From positions 204,285 through 268,284 of the forward strand of contig NZ_RHHM01000007.1 in the NCBI RefSeq assembly GCF_003846135.1: a DNA stretch of 64,000 bases, read 5' to 3'. The position numbers and the translations under genes were made by a program. Under the pieces are notes generated by a model. The model was not told the origin of the DNA and did not search any database. It was given only the letters and a program-made list of their open reading frames with translations. The DNA comes from Erwinia psidii (GTDB taxonomy: Bacteria; Pseudomonadota; Gammaproteobacteria; Enterobacterales; Enterobacteriaceae). Of the stretch, positions 50,045 to 60,116 are shown piece after piece. Within the stretch, counting starts at the first letter, position 1. Each line of letters starts with the position of its first letter.

Positions 50045-51040
50045 TCAGATTGCCGCGATGGTCACCCACATTGGCCCCTGGCCAACGGCATAGCGCGCCA
50101 GCGGTTGCAGTAATCCCTGCGCCGCGCTGATTTTACTGACTTCAATATGATGTGACTTCTGCCCGGCAGCCACCAGATAGTTGCCGCTGTGGTCAATGTT
50201 AAACCCGCGCGGCTGGGTTTCCGTAGGCTGATGCCCTGCTACCGTCAGTTGACCACCGTCGTCGCTCACGTTGAACACCGTTATCAGACTGGCAGTCCGG
50301 TCGCAGCTGTAGAGATGGCGACCATCCGGCGTCAGATGAATATCTGCCGCCCAGCGGGTGCCGCTGAAGCCGGCGGGCATCATATCAAGGCTCTGCACCC
50401 GCACCACCTCACCGTTCCCGTTGTTCAGCTGCCAGACATCCACGCTGCTGTCCAGTTCATTGACACAGTAGGCGAACGCTTTGCCGGGATGAAACACCAT
50501 ATGACGGGGACCCGCGCCCGCGGCGGTGGTCACCTGCGACTGCGGGCGCGGTTGCAGTGTGCCGTTCTCCTGCAAATCAAACAGACAAATGCGATCCTGT
50601 TTCAGCGCGGGCACAAACAGAATGTTGTTATCAACATCGATATTCGCCGAATGGCAGCCTTCCAGCCCGCTGATTACCTGTAGTGGCTCACCCGGCAGGC
50701 CGTCGGCGTTGACCGGAGAAACACTGACGCAGGCATCGTTATAAGAGCCGACAAAGATAAAGCGCCCCTGACGGTCGAGGGAAATATGGGTCGGACTCCC
50801 CGGCAACGCCGCATGACCGGCTTCCTGCAGCTTGCCTTGATCATCGATCCTGAAGGCGACAATGCGAAATTCCGGGCGCACGCCAACATAGAGAAAACGT
50901 TTGTCCGGGCTGACCACCATCGGCTGTACCTGCCCCGGCGCATCCACCACCTGTAACAGCGTCAGCGCGCCTTCATGGTCAAGCTGCCAAACGTGGATCT
51001 GCTGGCTTTCCGGGCTGGCGGTATAAACGACCTGTTTCAT
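50045..51040 (-). CDS. pgl: 6-phosphogluconolactonase Pgl
   Basis: Encodes 331 residues, the E. coli Pgl length, starting [21 protein letters not shown]. Seven-bladed propeller repeats are visible ([80 protein letters not shown]). It hydrolyses 6-phosphogluconolactone in the pentose phosphate pathway. The start at 51040 has AAAGGAGT upstream; longer frames lack support. Confidence 0.95.
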   Translation of the reverse strand: MKQVVYTASPESQQIHVWQLDHEGALTLLQVVDAPGQVQPMVVSPDKRFLYVGVRPEFRIVAFRIDDQGKLQEAGHAALPGSPTHISLDRQGRFIFVGSYNDACVSVSPVNADGLPGEPLQVISGLEGCHSANIDVDNNILFVPALKQDRICLFDLQENGTLQPRPQSQVTTAAGAGPRHMVFHPGKAFAYCVNELDSSVDVWQLNNGNGEVVRVQSLDMMPAGFSGTRWAADIHLTPDGRHLYSCDRTASLITVFNVSDDGGQLTVAGHQPTETQPRGFNIDHSGNYLVAAGQKSHHIEVSKISAAQGLLQPLARYAVGQGPMWVTIAAI

Positions 51041-51184
51041 CAGTACTCCTTTTTCGGGATTTGCTTTGCCGCAAAGGGTAGCGTGTTTTTCCCCGTCGCG
51101 TGGAGGGATTGTTGCGGCGGTTTTGTTGGGCCGCCCGCAGGTGTACACTCAACCCTTTCTGTTCAGTCAATTTCGGAACCGTTT

Positions 51185-52003
51185 ATGAGTTATCGCATTA
51201 TTGCTTTGGACCTCGATGGCACCCTGCTTACCCCCGCCAAAACCATTCTTCCTGAGTCGCTGGTCGCGCTGCAAAAGGCCCGCGAGGCGGGTGTAAAAGT
51301 GATTATCGTCACGGGTCGCCATCATGTTGCTATCCATCCTTTTTATCAGGCACTGGCGCTGGATACACCTGCAATCTGCTGTAATGGCACCTATTTGTAT
51401 GATTATCATGCAAAAAACGTCCTGAAATCCGATCCGCTGCCAAAACCGCAGGCGCAGCAGGTCATTACGCTACTGGATAAAGCGGGTATCGACGGACTGC
51501 TGTATGTGGATAATGCCATGCTCTGGCAGACCGAAACCGGCCATGTCAGTCGCACCATTCAATGGGGCCAGGGGCTACCTGAACATCAGCGCCCGGTGTT
51601 CGTCAGGGTGGACAGCCTGGCAAACGCGGCTGAGCAGGCTGACAATATCTGGAAATTTGCCCTGTCCCACCCGGATACCGTTGCCCTGCAACACTGCGTT
51701 AATGAGGTGGAAAAAACGCTGGGACTGGCCTGCGAATGGTCATGGCACGATCAGGTGGATATTGCCAACGCCGGTAACAGCAAAGGAAAACGTCTGGCTG
51801 AGTGGGTGGCAGCAGAAGGGTTGCAGATGAGCGACGTGCTGGCTTTTGGCGATAACTATAACGACCTGAGTATGCTGGAAACGGCAGGGCTTGGTGTGGC
51901 GATGGGTAACGCCGACGAGGCGATTAAAGCCCGGGCGGGCCGGGTTATCGGCACTAATCTGCAGCCGGGTATCGCAGAAACCATCTGCCGCGAAATACTG
52001 TGA
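51185..52003 (+). CDS. ybhA: Pyridoxal phosphate phosphatase YbhA (Cof-type HAD)
   Basis: Encodes 272 residues of the Cof/HAD-IIB group: ALDLDGTLLTP (motif I, from residue 7), VTGRHH (motif II), the motif III Lys in NSKGKRL and GDNYNDLSML (motif IV). E. coli YbhA dephosphorylates PLP and fructose-1,6-bisphosphate. Divergent from pgl, as in E. coli, and convergent with modC. Confidence 0.94.
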   Translation: MSYRIIALDLDGTLLTPAKTILPESLVALQKAREAGVKVIIVTGRHHVAIHPFYQALALDTPAICCNGTYLYDYHAKNVLKSDPLPKPQAQQVITLLDKAGIDGLLYVDNAMLWQTETGHVSRTIQWGQGLPEHQRPVFVRVDSLANAAEQADNIWKFALSHPDTVALQHCVNEVEKTLGLACEWSWHDQVDIANAGNSKGKRLAEWVAAEGLQMSDVLAFGDNYNDLSMLETAGLGVAMGNADEAIKARAGRVIGTNLQPGIAETICREIL

Positions 52004-52008
52004 ACCCG

Positions 52009-53067
52009 TCAGGGGGTGATGGCCACGCTTTTGATCTGTGCATAGAGCCACATTCCCGGTTTGATCATCAGTTCATCTTTCGCCCACGGGGTGATCCTCG
52101 CCCAGATTTCGCTTAATCCCACCAGCAGTTTGACCTCAATCTGCTGGCCAACTTCCACCAGTTCAGCGACCTGTGCCGGAATAACATTACGAATGCTACT
52201 GTTGGCAGGCGGTTGCAGCACCAGCGAAACATCGGCGGACTGAATACGGATGCGCATCGGCGTTTTCAGCGGTGCATCCACCCGACTGACCCAGATATGC
52301 TGATCGCCCAGCGAAAGTGCGGTCATCGCATAGTGCGGATGCTGCTCCAGCACCTGCACGCGCAGTACGCTGCTCAAATCTGCATACGGTAACCAGGGCC
52401 GCATCGCGCTACTGGCCCAGACTTTCTCCAGCGTATCCAGCGCTTTTACCTCGCCATTGTCCAGCAGCAGGACATTATCCGCCAGATGTACAATTTCATC
52501 CAGACTGTGGCTGACATAGAGAATGGGGATCTCTACCTGTTTCGCCAGCGATTGCAGATAGGGTAACAGCTCCCGTTTGCGCAACAGATCCAGCGACGCC
52601 AGCGGTTCATCCATCAGCAAAATTTCTGGTGCGGTCAGCAGCGCCCGACCAATGGCGACCCGATGTTTTTCACCACCGGACAGTGAGGCAGGAAAACGAT
52701 CCAGCAGATGTTCAATCCCCAGCAGCCTGACCAGCGGATCAAACTGTGACCGCATACTCCTCGTCATACCGTAGGCAAGATTACCGCGCACCCGGTAGTG
52801 GGGAAACAGCCTGGCGTCCTGGAAAACATAGCCCGCACGCCGTTTTTCCGGCGGCAGATACACCCCGTTCTCAGCATCGCTGAGCACTCTGCCATTCAGC
52901 ACAATACGCCCTTCCTGCGGCTGCGATAAACCGCCGATGGCGTTAATCAGCGAGGTTTTTCCCGCGCCGGAGACGCCAAAAATAGCGGTAATCCCCTTCG
53001 ACGGTAGCTGGGCATTAATTTTAAGCAGGTGATCCCCAAGACGCTGGGTGAAATTTAACGCTAGCAT
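52009..53067 (-). CDS. modC: Molybdate ABC transporter ATPase ModC
   Basis: Encodes 352 residues: Walker [11 protein letters not shown] (about 31-40), signature [15 protein letters not shown], Walker [13 protein letters not shown], and a C-terminal molybdate-binding TOBE domain (about 290-350). Energises ModB. Starts 7 bases inside modB and ends 5 bases from ybhA. Confidence 0.96.
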   Translation of the reverse strand: MLALNFTQRLGDHLLKINAQLPSKGITAIFGVSGAGKTSLINAIGGLSQPQEGRIVLNGRVLSDAENGVYLPPEKRRAGYVFQDARLFPHYRVRGNLAYGMTRSMRSQFDPLVRLLGIEHLLDRFPASLSGGEKHRVAIGRALLTAPEILLMDEPLASLDLLRKRELLPYLQSLAKQVEIPILYVSHSLDEIVHLADNVLLLDNGEVKALDTLEKVWASSAMRPWLPYADLSSVLRVQVLEQHPHYAMTALSLGDQHIWVSRVDAPLKTPMRIRIQSADVSLVLQPPANSSIRNVIPAQVAELVEVGQQIEVKLLVGLSEIWARITPWAKDELMIKPGMWLYAQIKSVAITP

Positions 53068-53756
53068 CCGCCCCCCAGTCGCTTACGGCCCCAGCGGGCC
53101 AGCCATTCCGACGCCCACAGCGACACCAGCGCCAGCATAATCGCAATCACACAAAGCCGTGCCGCAGCGTTTTCTGCTCCCGGCGTTTCAATTAAGGTGT
53201 ACATGGCGGAAGGCAGGGTGCGGGTTTCGCCGGGAATATTGGACACAAAGGTGATTGTGGCACCAAACTCTCCCAGCGAACGGGCAAAGGCCAGCACCAT
53301 TCCTGCAATAATTCCCGGCAGCATCAGCGGCAGCGTGATGGTAAAAAACACCCGCCAGCGGCCAGCCCCCAGCGTGCGGGCGGCCAGTTCGATTCTGCCA
53401 TCGACCCCTTCCAGTGCCAGACGGATCGCCCTGACCATCAGCGGAAAAGCGATCACTGCAGAGGCCAACGCCGCTCCACGCCAGCTGAATGCAAAGGTAA
53501 AGCCAAACCAGTTATACAGATATTCACCAATCAGACCACGACGCCCAAACCCCAGCAGCAGCAGATATCCCACCACTACCGGCGGCAGCACCAGCGGCAG
53601 GTGAACCAGGCTGTCAAGCAGGGTTTTGCCGGGAAAACGGCAGCGCACCAGCAGCCACGCCATCGCGATCCCGACCGGCAGACTGCACAGCACCGCCACG
53701 CCGGAAACCTTGAGACTGAGGGCAACAGCCTGCCATTCGGGGTCAGTAAGGATCAT
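53061..53756 (-). CDS. modB: Molybdate ABC transporter permease ModB
   Basis: Encodes 231 residues with five to six membrane helices and the EAA coupling loop ([30 protein letters not shown]). Forms the inner-membrane channel for molybdate. Overlaps modA by 4 bases (ATGA). Confidence 0.96.
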   Translation of the reverse strand: MILTDPEWQAVALSLKVSGVAVLCSLPVGIAMAWLLVRCRFPGKTLLDSLVHLPLVLPPVVVGYLLLLGFGRRGLIGEYLYNWFGFTFAFSWRGAALASAVIAFPLMVRAIRLALEGVDGRIELAARTLGAGRWRVFFTITLPLMLPGIIAGMVLAFARSLGEFGATITFVSNIPGETRTLPSAMYTLIETPGAENAAARLCVIAIMLALVSLWASEWLARWGRKRLGGGC

Positions 53757-54526
53757 GATTTAGGTGTAAATCCATAGCGTTTGAACACGGCGGCAGCCTG
53801 TGGGCCTTTCAGATACTGATAAAAGTCTGACACGGCGGCAGAGTGATGCTCACCCGTCATCGCCATCGGGTATTCCACCGGCTTATGGCTGTTTTCAGGA
53901 AACACCCCCACTACGGTAACTTTTTCACTGGCTACCGCATCAGATCCATAGACGATACCGTAAGGTGTTTCATTACGTTCAACCAGCGCCAGCGCGGCAC
54001 GCACGCTGTTGCCCCGCGCCAGTTCAGGTTCCAGCTCAGACCAGGCCCCCAGCTGTTGCAATGCCTCTTTGGCATAGATCCCGGCGGGAACATGATCCGG
54101 GTCACCCACCGACAAACGCTGGCCTTTCAGCAGGCTTTTCCAGTCGGTGGAGGCAGAGAGGGTCACCTTCTGCGGCTGACTTATCGCCGGGGCCACCAGC
54201 ACCAGATCGTTACCCAGCAAGGTAACCCGGCTGGAGGTATCGATACTCTTTTTTTGCGCTGCGTAGTCCATCCACTGTTGGTCGGCAGAGATAAACAGAT
54301 CGGCAGGCGCGCCCTGTTCGATCTGACGGGCCAGCGTTGAGGAAGAAGCAAAAGAGGTTACCACCTTCACTGCTTTGCCTTTCTGATACTGAACCGCGAT
54401 ATCTTCCATCGCATTGGTCAAAGACGCTGCCGCAAAAACGGTGATGTTATCTGCCGCAAGGGCATGTGTAGCCACACCGGCACTGAGCGCAGCACCAACA
54501 AAGAAATGGCTTAACTTCAAAGACAT
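53753..54526 (-). CDS. modA: Molybdate-binding periplasmic protein ModA
   Basis: Encodes 257 residues, the E. coli length, with a signal peptide cut after about residue 24 (ATHALA/ADNITVFAAASL). Oxyanion-binding stretches: FAAASLTNAMEDIA, FASSSTLARQIEQGAPADLFISAD, PYGIVYGSDAV. The start at 54526 has GGAGAA at 7 bases; an ATG four codons upstream is less well placed. Confidence 0.96.
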   Translation of the reverse strand: MSLKLSHFFVGAALSAGVATHALAADNITVFAAASLTNAMEDIAVQYQKGKAVKVVTSFASSSTLARQIEQGAPADLFISADQQWMDYAAQKKSIDTSSRVTLLGNDLVLVAPAISQPQKVTLSASTDWKSLLKGQRLSVGDPDHVPAGIYAKEALQQLGAWSELEPELARGNSVRAALALVERNETPYGIVYGSDAVASEKVTVVGVFPENSHKPVEYPMAMTGEHHSAAVSDFYQYLKGPQAAAVFKRYGFTPKS

Positions 54527-54544
54527 GGTGTTCTCCATTAGGTG

Positions 54545-54570
54545 TCGTTATCTGCCTGATACTGTAACGA
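54545..54570. promoter_or_regulatory. ModE-binding site upstream of modA
   Basis: Inverted repeat TCGTTA (54545-54550) and TAACGA (54565-54570) with 14 bases between, the hallmark halves of the ModE operator, 19-44 bases before modA. ModE-molybdate would repress modABC. Confidence 0.8.
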
Positions 54571-54638
54571 GACAAAAAACACTGTCACCGGAATTATCGG
54601 CAGGAATAGCAGGAAGTTGAGGCCGTTCGGAAAAACAA

Positions 54639-54659
54639 ACGCCCGGCATATCCGGGCGT
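54639..54659 (-). terminator. Intrinsic terminator after acrZ
   Basis: ACGCCCGG / CCGGGCGT, 8-bp stem with a 5-base loop, followed on the minus strand by TTTGTTTTT. Isolates acrZ from modABC. Confidence 0.88.
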
Positions 54660-54673
54660 GAAGGGAAATGGTG

Positions 54674-54829
54674 TTACCGGCGGTTTTTCGCTGGCTGGTC
54701 ATCACGATGACCTATTTTAGAGATAACGTTAAATACTTCACCCAGTCCGTAAATCAGTCCCAGAATGATCGCCATCACCACGGGAACCATGAGGATAGCT
54801 TCCCCAAGACCAATCAGTAATTCCAGCAT
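54674..54829 (-). CDS. acrZ: AcrAB-TolC pump accessory peptide AcrZ
   Basis: Encodes 51 residues: one long membrane helix ([25 protein letters not shown]) nearly identical to E. coli AcrZ, then a short basic tail. AcrZ binds AcrB and widens its substrate range. The start at 54829 has GGAGAC upstream; the in-frame ATG at 54862 is not conserved. In E. coli acrZ lies between modE and modA; modE and modF are not seen here. Confidence 0.95.
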   Translation of the reverse strand: MLELLIGLGEAILMVPVVMAIILGLIYGLGEVFNVISKIGHRDDQPAKNRR

Positions 54830-55789
54830 GATTGTCTCCGCTGCCAGATATAAAAGCGTCATTGTATCGACAGCCCAAAAAACTGCACTGACCTTTTGTG
54901 CGTTTTTCGTAATTTTCGCCAGCGAACGCCAGGGGAATGACTGTTTTGGACGGTGAAGAGCCAGGCAACAGACGGTGAGCGCTGCTCACACAAGCCACGT
55001 CGCTCTCCGGCGGCATCGTTTCGCACCACTGACAGAACTCAACGCAGTCCGGCATGATGACCAACCGCGCTGCGACACAGCCCCATCGCCCAATAATACG
55101 CGGCACAGGAAACGATCGGTCGGTACTGTTCAGCACGCCTGTTACCGGTCCGGGTCAGACGTCGCGCCTTCAGTACTCCATGCAGGGCAACCGTTTCACT
55201 GCACCGGACCACGCCGCAGGATGGCGGCTGACAATATTCTGCTCCGGCACAGCACCTTATGTTACATCGCAAGCGTTCAGTATGGCTTTGATCGTCATAT
55301 TCTGCATGGTGTACAGCGACGTGCAGAGGGTAAGAGCTCCCGCCCCGGCGGCAGGCGCCATCCTGACGCAGCGTGACACACACCTGTTGCTTTTCGCCAT
55401 AATACTCAGCCAGGCGACGCCACTTCCGGCAATGAATTGCGGGATATTCCTCAGGAAATGAGCTGGTCTCCCCGCGCCGCGCTGGTACGCGGGGATCGGC
55501 GGGTCTGTTACTTTTGGTCCGGGTGACAGGGAATTATTGGGCAGAACCATTCCATGCAAAAGAAGGCTGAAAACATACCCAGCTTATCTCATTTTGTTGG
55601 CGCGGTTTAGCCCAATAAGGCCTCCTTATGATATGGCAATGCGTTATTCTCAGATATCCGCAGGCGTATACACTCTGGCAACAATGGCATGGCCATAAAT
55701 ATATCTGCCGGACGCCAGCTCACAGGATGTTGGTAACATTCAGCTACCTGCTATCGGTGCTGCAAAATATCTGACGATTATCAACGCAA
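54830..55789. other. Gap of 960 bases without a recognised gene
   Basis: Several overlapping open frames (54975-55560, both strands) have odd, His/Arg-rich translations and no ribosome sites, so I treat them as non-coding or decayed. modE and modF, expected here from E. coli, are not present. The left edge holds the acrZ promoter. Confidence 0.5.
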
Positions 55790-56104
55790 TCAGGAATGGC
55801 ACTCCCACAAACTCGATATTTTAAGGTAGGAGTGCGGTTTTTGATCGAAAAAGGGTACCCATTCCATTAAGTTGACAGACTTTGTTTTGCTGTGGGATGT
55901 TTTACATTTGTCGTAGGCCGCTCCCCAGTGCGCCTGCCATACCTGTTGATAAGTCGGGTTAAGCGGAACATTGCCGTCAACGGTAACCTGCCCCAGATAA
56001 TCACACCAGCCGGGCGTCGTTGACGCTGAGAAAATGAATAAGAAGAGAAATGCTTTTGATAATAATGAAATACGAGATCGAATATAAAGATATATTTTAT
56101 GCAT
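55790..56104 (-). CDS. Small secreted protein of unknown function
   Basis: Encodes 104 residues: basic N-terminus, a hydrophobic stretch (AFLFLFIFSAS, residues 18-28) and a likely cleavage near residues 28-34, leaving about 70 residues with Trp-rich phrases (YQQVWQAHWGAAYDKC, MEWVPFFDQ). Three Cys lie at 34, 67 and 102; a disulfide is possible. The ATG at 56104 has AAGGTGG upstream, better than the longer frame from 56203. AT-rich compared with core genes. No family recognised; probable periplasmic or exported product. Confidence 0.6.
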   Translation of the reverse strand: MHKIYLYIRSRISLLSKAFLFLFIFSASTTPGWCDYLGQVTVDGNVPLNPTYQQVWQAHWGAAYDKCKTSHSKTKSVNLMEWVPFFDQKPHSYLKISSLWECHS

Positions 56105-57036
56105 AAAATCCACCTTGTTCTTAAATGAATACGAAAACATAAGGAGAGCCGCCCCTATCTTACAATTGATTTTCGCGAGTGAGGAAAAATCAGAATATTC
56201 CAATTAATAGTAAAAATAAGAAGCTGTTTAAAAGGCATTATTGCTGATAATATTTCCTGATTATTAAGCACGGCATGCCCTGTACGGGGGTATTCGGTGG
56301 TTATTTCACCGTTAATATTATTCTGCGTATTGTGCATCGGTACGGTAAATAAGCCGTCCGTTATTATCAACGGCGTGGGATGCTGGCTGAACCCGGTGTT
56401 AATAGCAATATGATCGGGATGGTATAACGTTGAATGGCCGGTGGACTTGCCTGCTCCGGGCACTTTCATTGCGCCGCGGCAGGAATAATTCCTACGCCCG
56501 GCAGCATATTATGCCCTGCCTGGCGGGAAGAGGTATAAGAACCTATCCCACCAGGCGTCATTGTCGCCGGCAGTCTGGACAAGGCCAGCGCGCAAAAACC
56601 GGAGCGTACACGAACTACGTGAGGATGTTGAGCACTGCCCATCAACAAACTGGCAAATAAAATAGCCTGATGGGATAGGCTCAAGGCCCGACTTAACAAC
56701 ATAACTGAATGATTTTAAAAAACTTAAATTCGAAGCATTATCGAAACAGTACAGGCTGAGGTCCCTGCCGGGATCACCAAACTCAGGCAGGCCATAAGCC
56801 GCAGAATCACTGACAATAACGGAAAGCGCCTCGTTTTCTCTAATTCACTCAATATGCTTAAAAAATATAATTAATATGCGATTTTGTACGGTTCGACTGC
56901 AACCTTCTCAGAATAAATATTACAGGCATCAGACCTCCCGTGATGGTGACGCCGGCATCTGCCGCGTCAACCTGTTATTCGCTATTATCCCGACGCGGAT
57001 AAAACTCACCGCTATCCGCAACCGACAGGAAGCCGA
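56105..57036. other. Accessory gap with a MITE copy, upstream of the export operon
   Basis: 930 bases. The left part (56155-56469) has a 104-codon leftward frame without ribosome site, possibly decayed. A MITE-like element lies at 56539-56682. The right part (56700-57036) is AT-rich to 56890 and should contain the promoter of the macA-type gene; no strong promoter match was found. Confidence 0.5.
56539..56682. repeat. MITE-like element, copy 2 (144 bp)
   Basis: Left end GAACCTATCCCACCAGGC and right end GCCTGATGGGATAGGCTC are inverted repeats over 18 bases with two mismatches. Inside are CATTGTCGCCGG and AACTGGCAAATAAAATA, both with counterparts in the element at 14758-14952. It encodes nothing; a non-autonomous mobile element or palindromic intergenic repeat. 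Confidence 0.75.
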
Positions 57037-58155
57037 ATGACACTGCTGCGAAAAATGGGACTTTTACTGATACTGGCTCTGGCCGTGGTGGCACTCACCG
57101 TCTGGGGGTATCACGCCCATCGGGCTGACCCGCCGCCCCTCACCACAACGGTGGCTCGCGGTAATCTTGAACATGTGCTTTCCGTGTCCGGCATCCTGCA
57201 GCCTGTGCGCCGGGTTGATGTCGGCTCTCAGGCCTCAGGTCAACTGAAAAATCTTTACGTCAGCCCCGGTGATACGGTTAAGCAGGGGCAACTGCTTGGC
57301 ATTATTGATCCCACCCTGTCCGAAAACACCCTCAAAGAGGCTCAGGTGGGGCTGAACAGTTTGCAGGCGCAGAAGCTGGCTGCCCAGGCACAACTGAAAC
57401 GCGCCCGCCTGGCCCTGCGACGCACCCAGGAAATGTATGCCGAAAAGGCAGCTGCCCGTCAGGATATCGAATCGGCCGAAGCAGAGCTGCAGGTTCAGCG
57501 CTCGCAGCTGGCGGTAATTGACGGGCAGATTGAGCAGCAGCAAATCAGCGTCAGTAACGCCAACACCAACCTGGCTTACACCCGGATAGTTGCCCCGGTA
57601 AACGGTATGGTTCTTTCCGTTACCACCCAGGAGGGGCAGACCGTGGTAGCGTCTTATCAGGTGCCGGTTATTTTGCAAATTGCCGACCTCAGCACCATGC
57701 GCGTACGCGCGCTGATACCGGAAGCGGATATCAGCGAGGTGCGCACCGGACAGACCGCCTGCTTCACCACGCTCGGCACGGACACCCGCTCCCGCTGTGG
57801 CAAGGTCAGAACCGTGGAACCTTCACCGGAAAAAATCAACGACGCCTGGTTCTTTCACGCCCTGTTTGACATTCCCAACCCCGAGGGAAGCCTTCGACCT
57901 GACATGACCGCCCTGGTGACGCTGGTCCTCGGACGGGCGGAAAATGCCCTGATACTCCCGCTCACGGCGCTGGACAGAGCGCGGGGCAGCGATCGTTATG
58001 AGGTGACCGTCCTGCAACCCGACGGTCGTCGGGTGACACGGGAGGTGGCCGCAGGCATCAGTGACGCCAGTCATGTGGAAATTCTCAGCGGCCTGAAAGT
58101 GGGCGAGAAGGTGGTGATACCCGGCGCGATCGCGCCCGAAGGTGGACAATCATGA
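57037..58155 (+). CDS. MacA-type periplasmic adaptor (membrane fusion protein)
   Basis: Encodes 372 residues: an N-terminal membrane anchor (about 5-25), lipoyl half-motif (VDVGSQASGQLKNLYVSPGDTVKQGQLLGIID), a coiled-coil hairpin (about 90-170), second lipoyl half (AYTRIVAPVNGMVLSVTTQEGQTV), then beta-barrel and membrane-proximal domains. It links a MacB-like ABC transporter to an outer-membrane channel. Clearly GC-rich relative to both flanks. AGGAAG before the ATG; the 3' end overlaps the next gene by ATGA. By architecture it resembles MacA and PvdR. Confidence 0.92.
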   Translation: MTLLRKMGLLLILALAVVALTVWGYHAHRADPPPLTTTVARGNLEHVLSVSGILQPVRRVDVGSQASGQLKNLYVSPGDTVKQGQLLGIIDPTLSENTLKEAQVGLNSLQAQKLAAQAQLKRARLALRRTQEMYAEKAAARQDIESAEAELQVQRSQLAVIDGQIEQQQISVSNANTNLAYTRIVAPVNGMVLSVTTQEGQTVVASYQVPVILQIADLSTMRVRALIPEADISEVRTGQTACFTTLGTDTRSRCGKVRTVEPSPEKINDAWFFHALFDIPNPEGSLRPDMTALVTLVLGRAENALILPLTALDRARGSDRYEVTVLQPDGRRVTREVAAGISDASHVEILSGLKVGEKVVIPGAIAPEGGQS

Positions 58156-60116
58156 CCGACGTGCACACGCAGGGTCCGCTGCCGCTGCTCTCACTGCACG
58201 GTGTCGGGCGGCACTTTACCACCGGGCGCGAAACCGTCCGGGCGCTGACGGATATCAGCCTGACCATTCACGCGGGAGAAATGGTGGCCATCGTCGGTCC
58301 CTCCGGCTCCGGGAAGTCAACACTGATGAATATTCTGGGCTGCCTCGATGTACCGGATACCGGCAGTTATCGCGTGAACGGCTGCGAGGCAAGCCGGTTA
58401 ACGCCGGATGCGCAGGCCGCACTTCGCCGGGATCGGTTTGGTTTTGTCTTTCAGCGCTACCATCTGATCCCCACCCTGCCAGTTGAGGAGAACGTCGAGC
58501 TTCCGGCGCTGTATGCCGGAACGCCGCCCGAACAGCGGAGGGCACGCTCGCAGCGGCTGCTGGCCTCGCTGGGGCTGGAGGGGAGCGGCCCACGCGCCGT
58601 TACCCGGTTGTCCGGCGGACAACAACAGCGCGTCAGCATAGCCCGGGCGCTGATGAACGGTGGTGACATTATTCTCGCCGATGAACCGACCGGCGCACTG
58701 GACCACACTACCGGACAGGAGGTAATCAGCCTGTTGCAGGCGCTGAACCGTGACGGCCACACGATTATCATTATCACCCACGATCCCCTGGTGGCCGCCT
58801 GCGCCCGGCGGGTCATCACCCTGTCGGATGGCCGGCTGGTATCCGATACGCAGACCACGCCAGTTGCCCCCTCACCCTCGCGGGTCAACCGGTCTGCGAA
58901 GGCGGTGTCAGGCTGGCGAGGCCGCCTTCAGGATCTGTCTGGCCTGATGCGTGGTGCATGGCGCTCACTCAGCGCCCGGCGACTGCGCTCCGCTCTGACG
59001 CTGCTTGGCATCATGATCGGCATTATCTCGGTGGTGTCCCTCAATGCCGCCGGCGAAGGCACCCGGCGCTACGTGCTGGACAATATGAAATCACTGGGAG
59101 GGAATATCATCACTCTGTATCCCGGCGCAGGCCCGGGAGATGACCGGGCGGGGAGCCTGCATTCCCTCACGCCACGGGAACTGTCGGTACTGGCCGCACA
59201 ACCGGCGGTAAGCGCACTGTCGCCCACGCTCAGTCTGAACCTGCGCCTCCGCTGGCAGCAGACTGACGCACAGGGTATGGTCAGCGGCGTAAGTTCTGAT
59301 TTTTTACAGGTCAGCAATCTGACGATCATCGCCGGACGAAGCCTGTTGCCAGTGGACATTATCCGGCGACAGGGCGTGGTCGTGATTGATGAAAGCCTGC
59401 GGGACCGCCTGTTTTCGCCCGGAGTCAGCCCGCTGGGACAGGTCATTCTGGTGGGAACTCTGCCCTGCGAGGTGGTGGGGGTGGTGCGCACACCGTCCAA
59501 CCAGGCGGGTAACAGCCTGCCACTGTGGCTACCCTGGAGCACAGCCCTGTACCGTCTTCAGGGGCAGTCGTGGTTTGATTCGGTGTCCATCTCGGTGGCG
59601 GACGGCGTGTCGCCTTCTCAGGCGACGCAGGCCCTGACAACGGTGCTGACCCGGTTACATGGCAGACAGGATGTCTGGATGCGCAACAGCGAGGATTTTC
59701 TGCGTTCGCTGGGCACGGTCAGTTCAGCCCTGACGCTCTTTCTGCTGGCCATTGCCCTTGTCTCCCTGCTGGTCGGAGGTATTGGCGTGATGAACATCAT
59801 GCTGGTTTCCGTCACCGAGCGCACACGCGAGACCGGGATCCGTATGGCCGTTGGCGCCCGGCGGCGTGATATTCAGTATCAGTTTCTGGCTGAGGCGGTA
59901 ATGCTGTGCCTCGCCGGTGCAGCAGCGGGTATCCTGCTGTCGGTTAGCGGCGGCCTGCTGCTGTCGGTGCTGATTAAGCCGTGGCGGATGGTCTTTTCTC
60001 TACAGGCGCTGCTGACAGCCACCGGTTGTGCAATGCTGACCGGACTGCTGTCAGGCTGGCTTCCCGCCCGACAGGCGGCGGGCCTTAACCCGGCGGAGGC
60101 GCTGGTACGCGAATGA
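58152..60116 (+). CDS. MacB-type ABC exporter (ATPase-permease fusion)
   Basis: Encodes 654 residues. ABC domain first (about 1-240): GPSGSGKST Walker A, LSGGQQQRVSIARAL signature, IILADEPTGALD Walker B. Then one membrane helix (about 285-305), a large periplasmic domain, and three C-terminal helices with LVGGIGVMNIMLVSVTERTRETGIRMAVGARR, the FtsX/MacB signature. MacB exporters move macrolides, peptides, siderophores (PvdT) or toxins from the periplasm outward. No substrate-making genes lie directly beside it. Confidence 0.93.
   Translation: MTDVHTQGPLPLLSLHGVGRHFTTGRETVRALTDISLTIHAGEMVAIVGPSGSGKSTLMNILGCLDVPDTGSYRVNGCEASRLTPDAQAALRRDRFGFVFQRYHLIPTLPVEENVELPALYAGTPPEQRRARSQRLLASLGLEGSGPRAVTRLSGGQQQRVSIARALMNGGDIILADEPTGALDHTTGQEVISLLQALNRDGHTIIIITHDPLVAACARRVITLSDGRLVSDTQTTPVAPSPSRVNRSAKAVSGWRGRLQDLSGLMRGAWRSLSARRLRSALTLLGIMIGIISVVSLNAAGEGTRRYVLDNMKSLGGNIITLYPGAGPGDDRAGSLHSLTPRELSVLAAQPAVSALSPTLSLNLRLRWQQTDAQGMVSGVSSDFLQVSNLTIIAGRSLLPVDIIRRQGVVVIDESLRDRLFSPGVSPLGQVILVGTLPCEVVGVVRTPSNQAGNSLPLWLPWSTALYRLQGQSWFDSVSISVADGVSPSQATQALTTVLTRLHGRQDVWMRNSEDFLRSLGTVSSALTLFLLAIALVSLLVGGIGVMNIMLVSVTERTRETGIRMAVGARRRDIQYQFLAEAVMLCLAGAAAGILLSVSGGLLLSVLIKPWRMVFSLQALLTATGCAMLTGLLSGWLPARQAAGLNPAEALVRE

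Noticed and set aside
54975..55560. Open frames of 100-135 codons on both strands
   Set aside because: Mutually overlapping, His/Arg-rich, without ribosome sites or recognisable motifs; likely chance frames in decayed DNA.
56155..56469. 104-codon leftward frame upstream of the small secreted protein
   Set aside because: No Shine-Dalgarno, start lies in a GC-rich unrelated stretch, no recognisable domain; possibly a relic.
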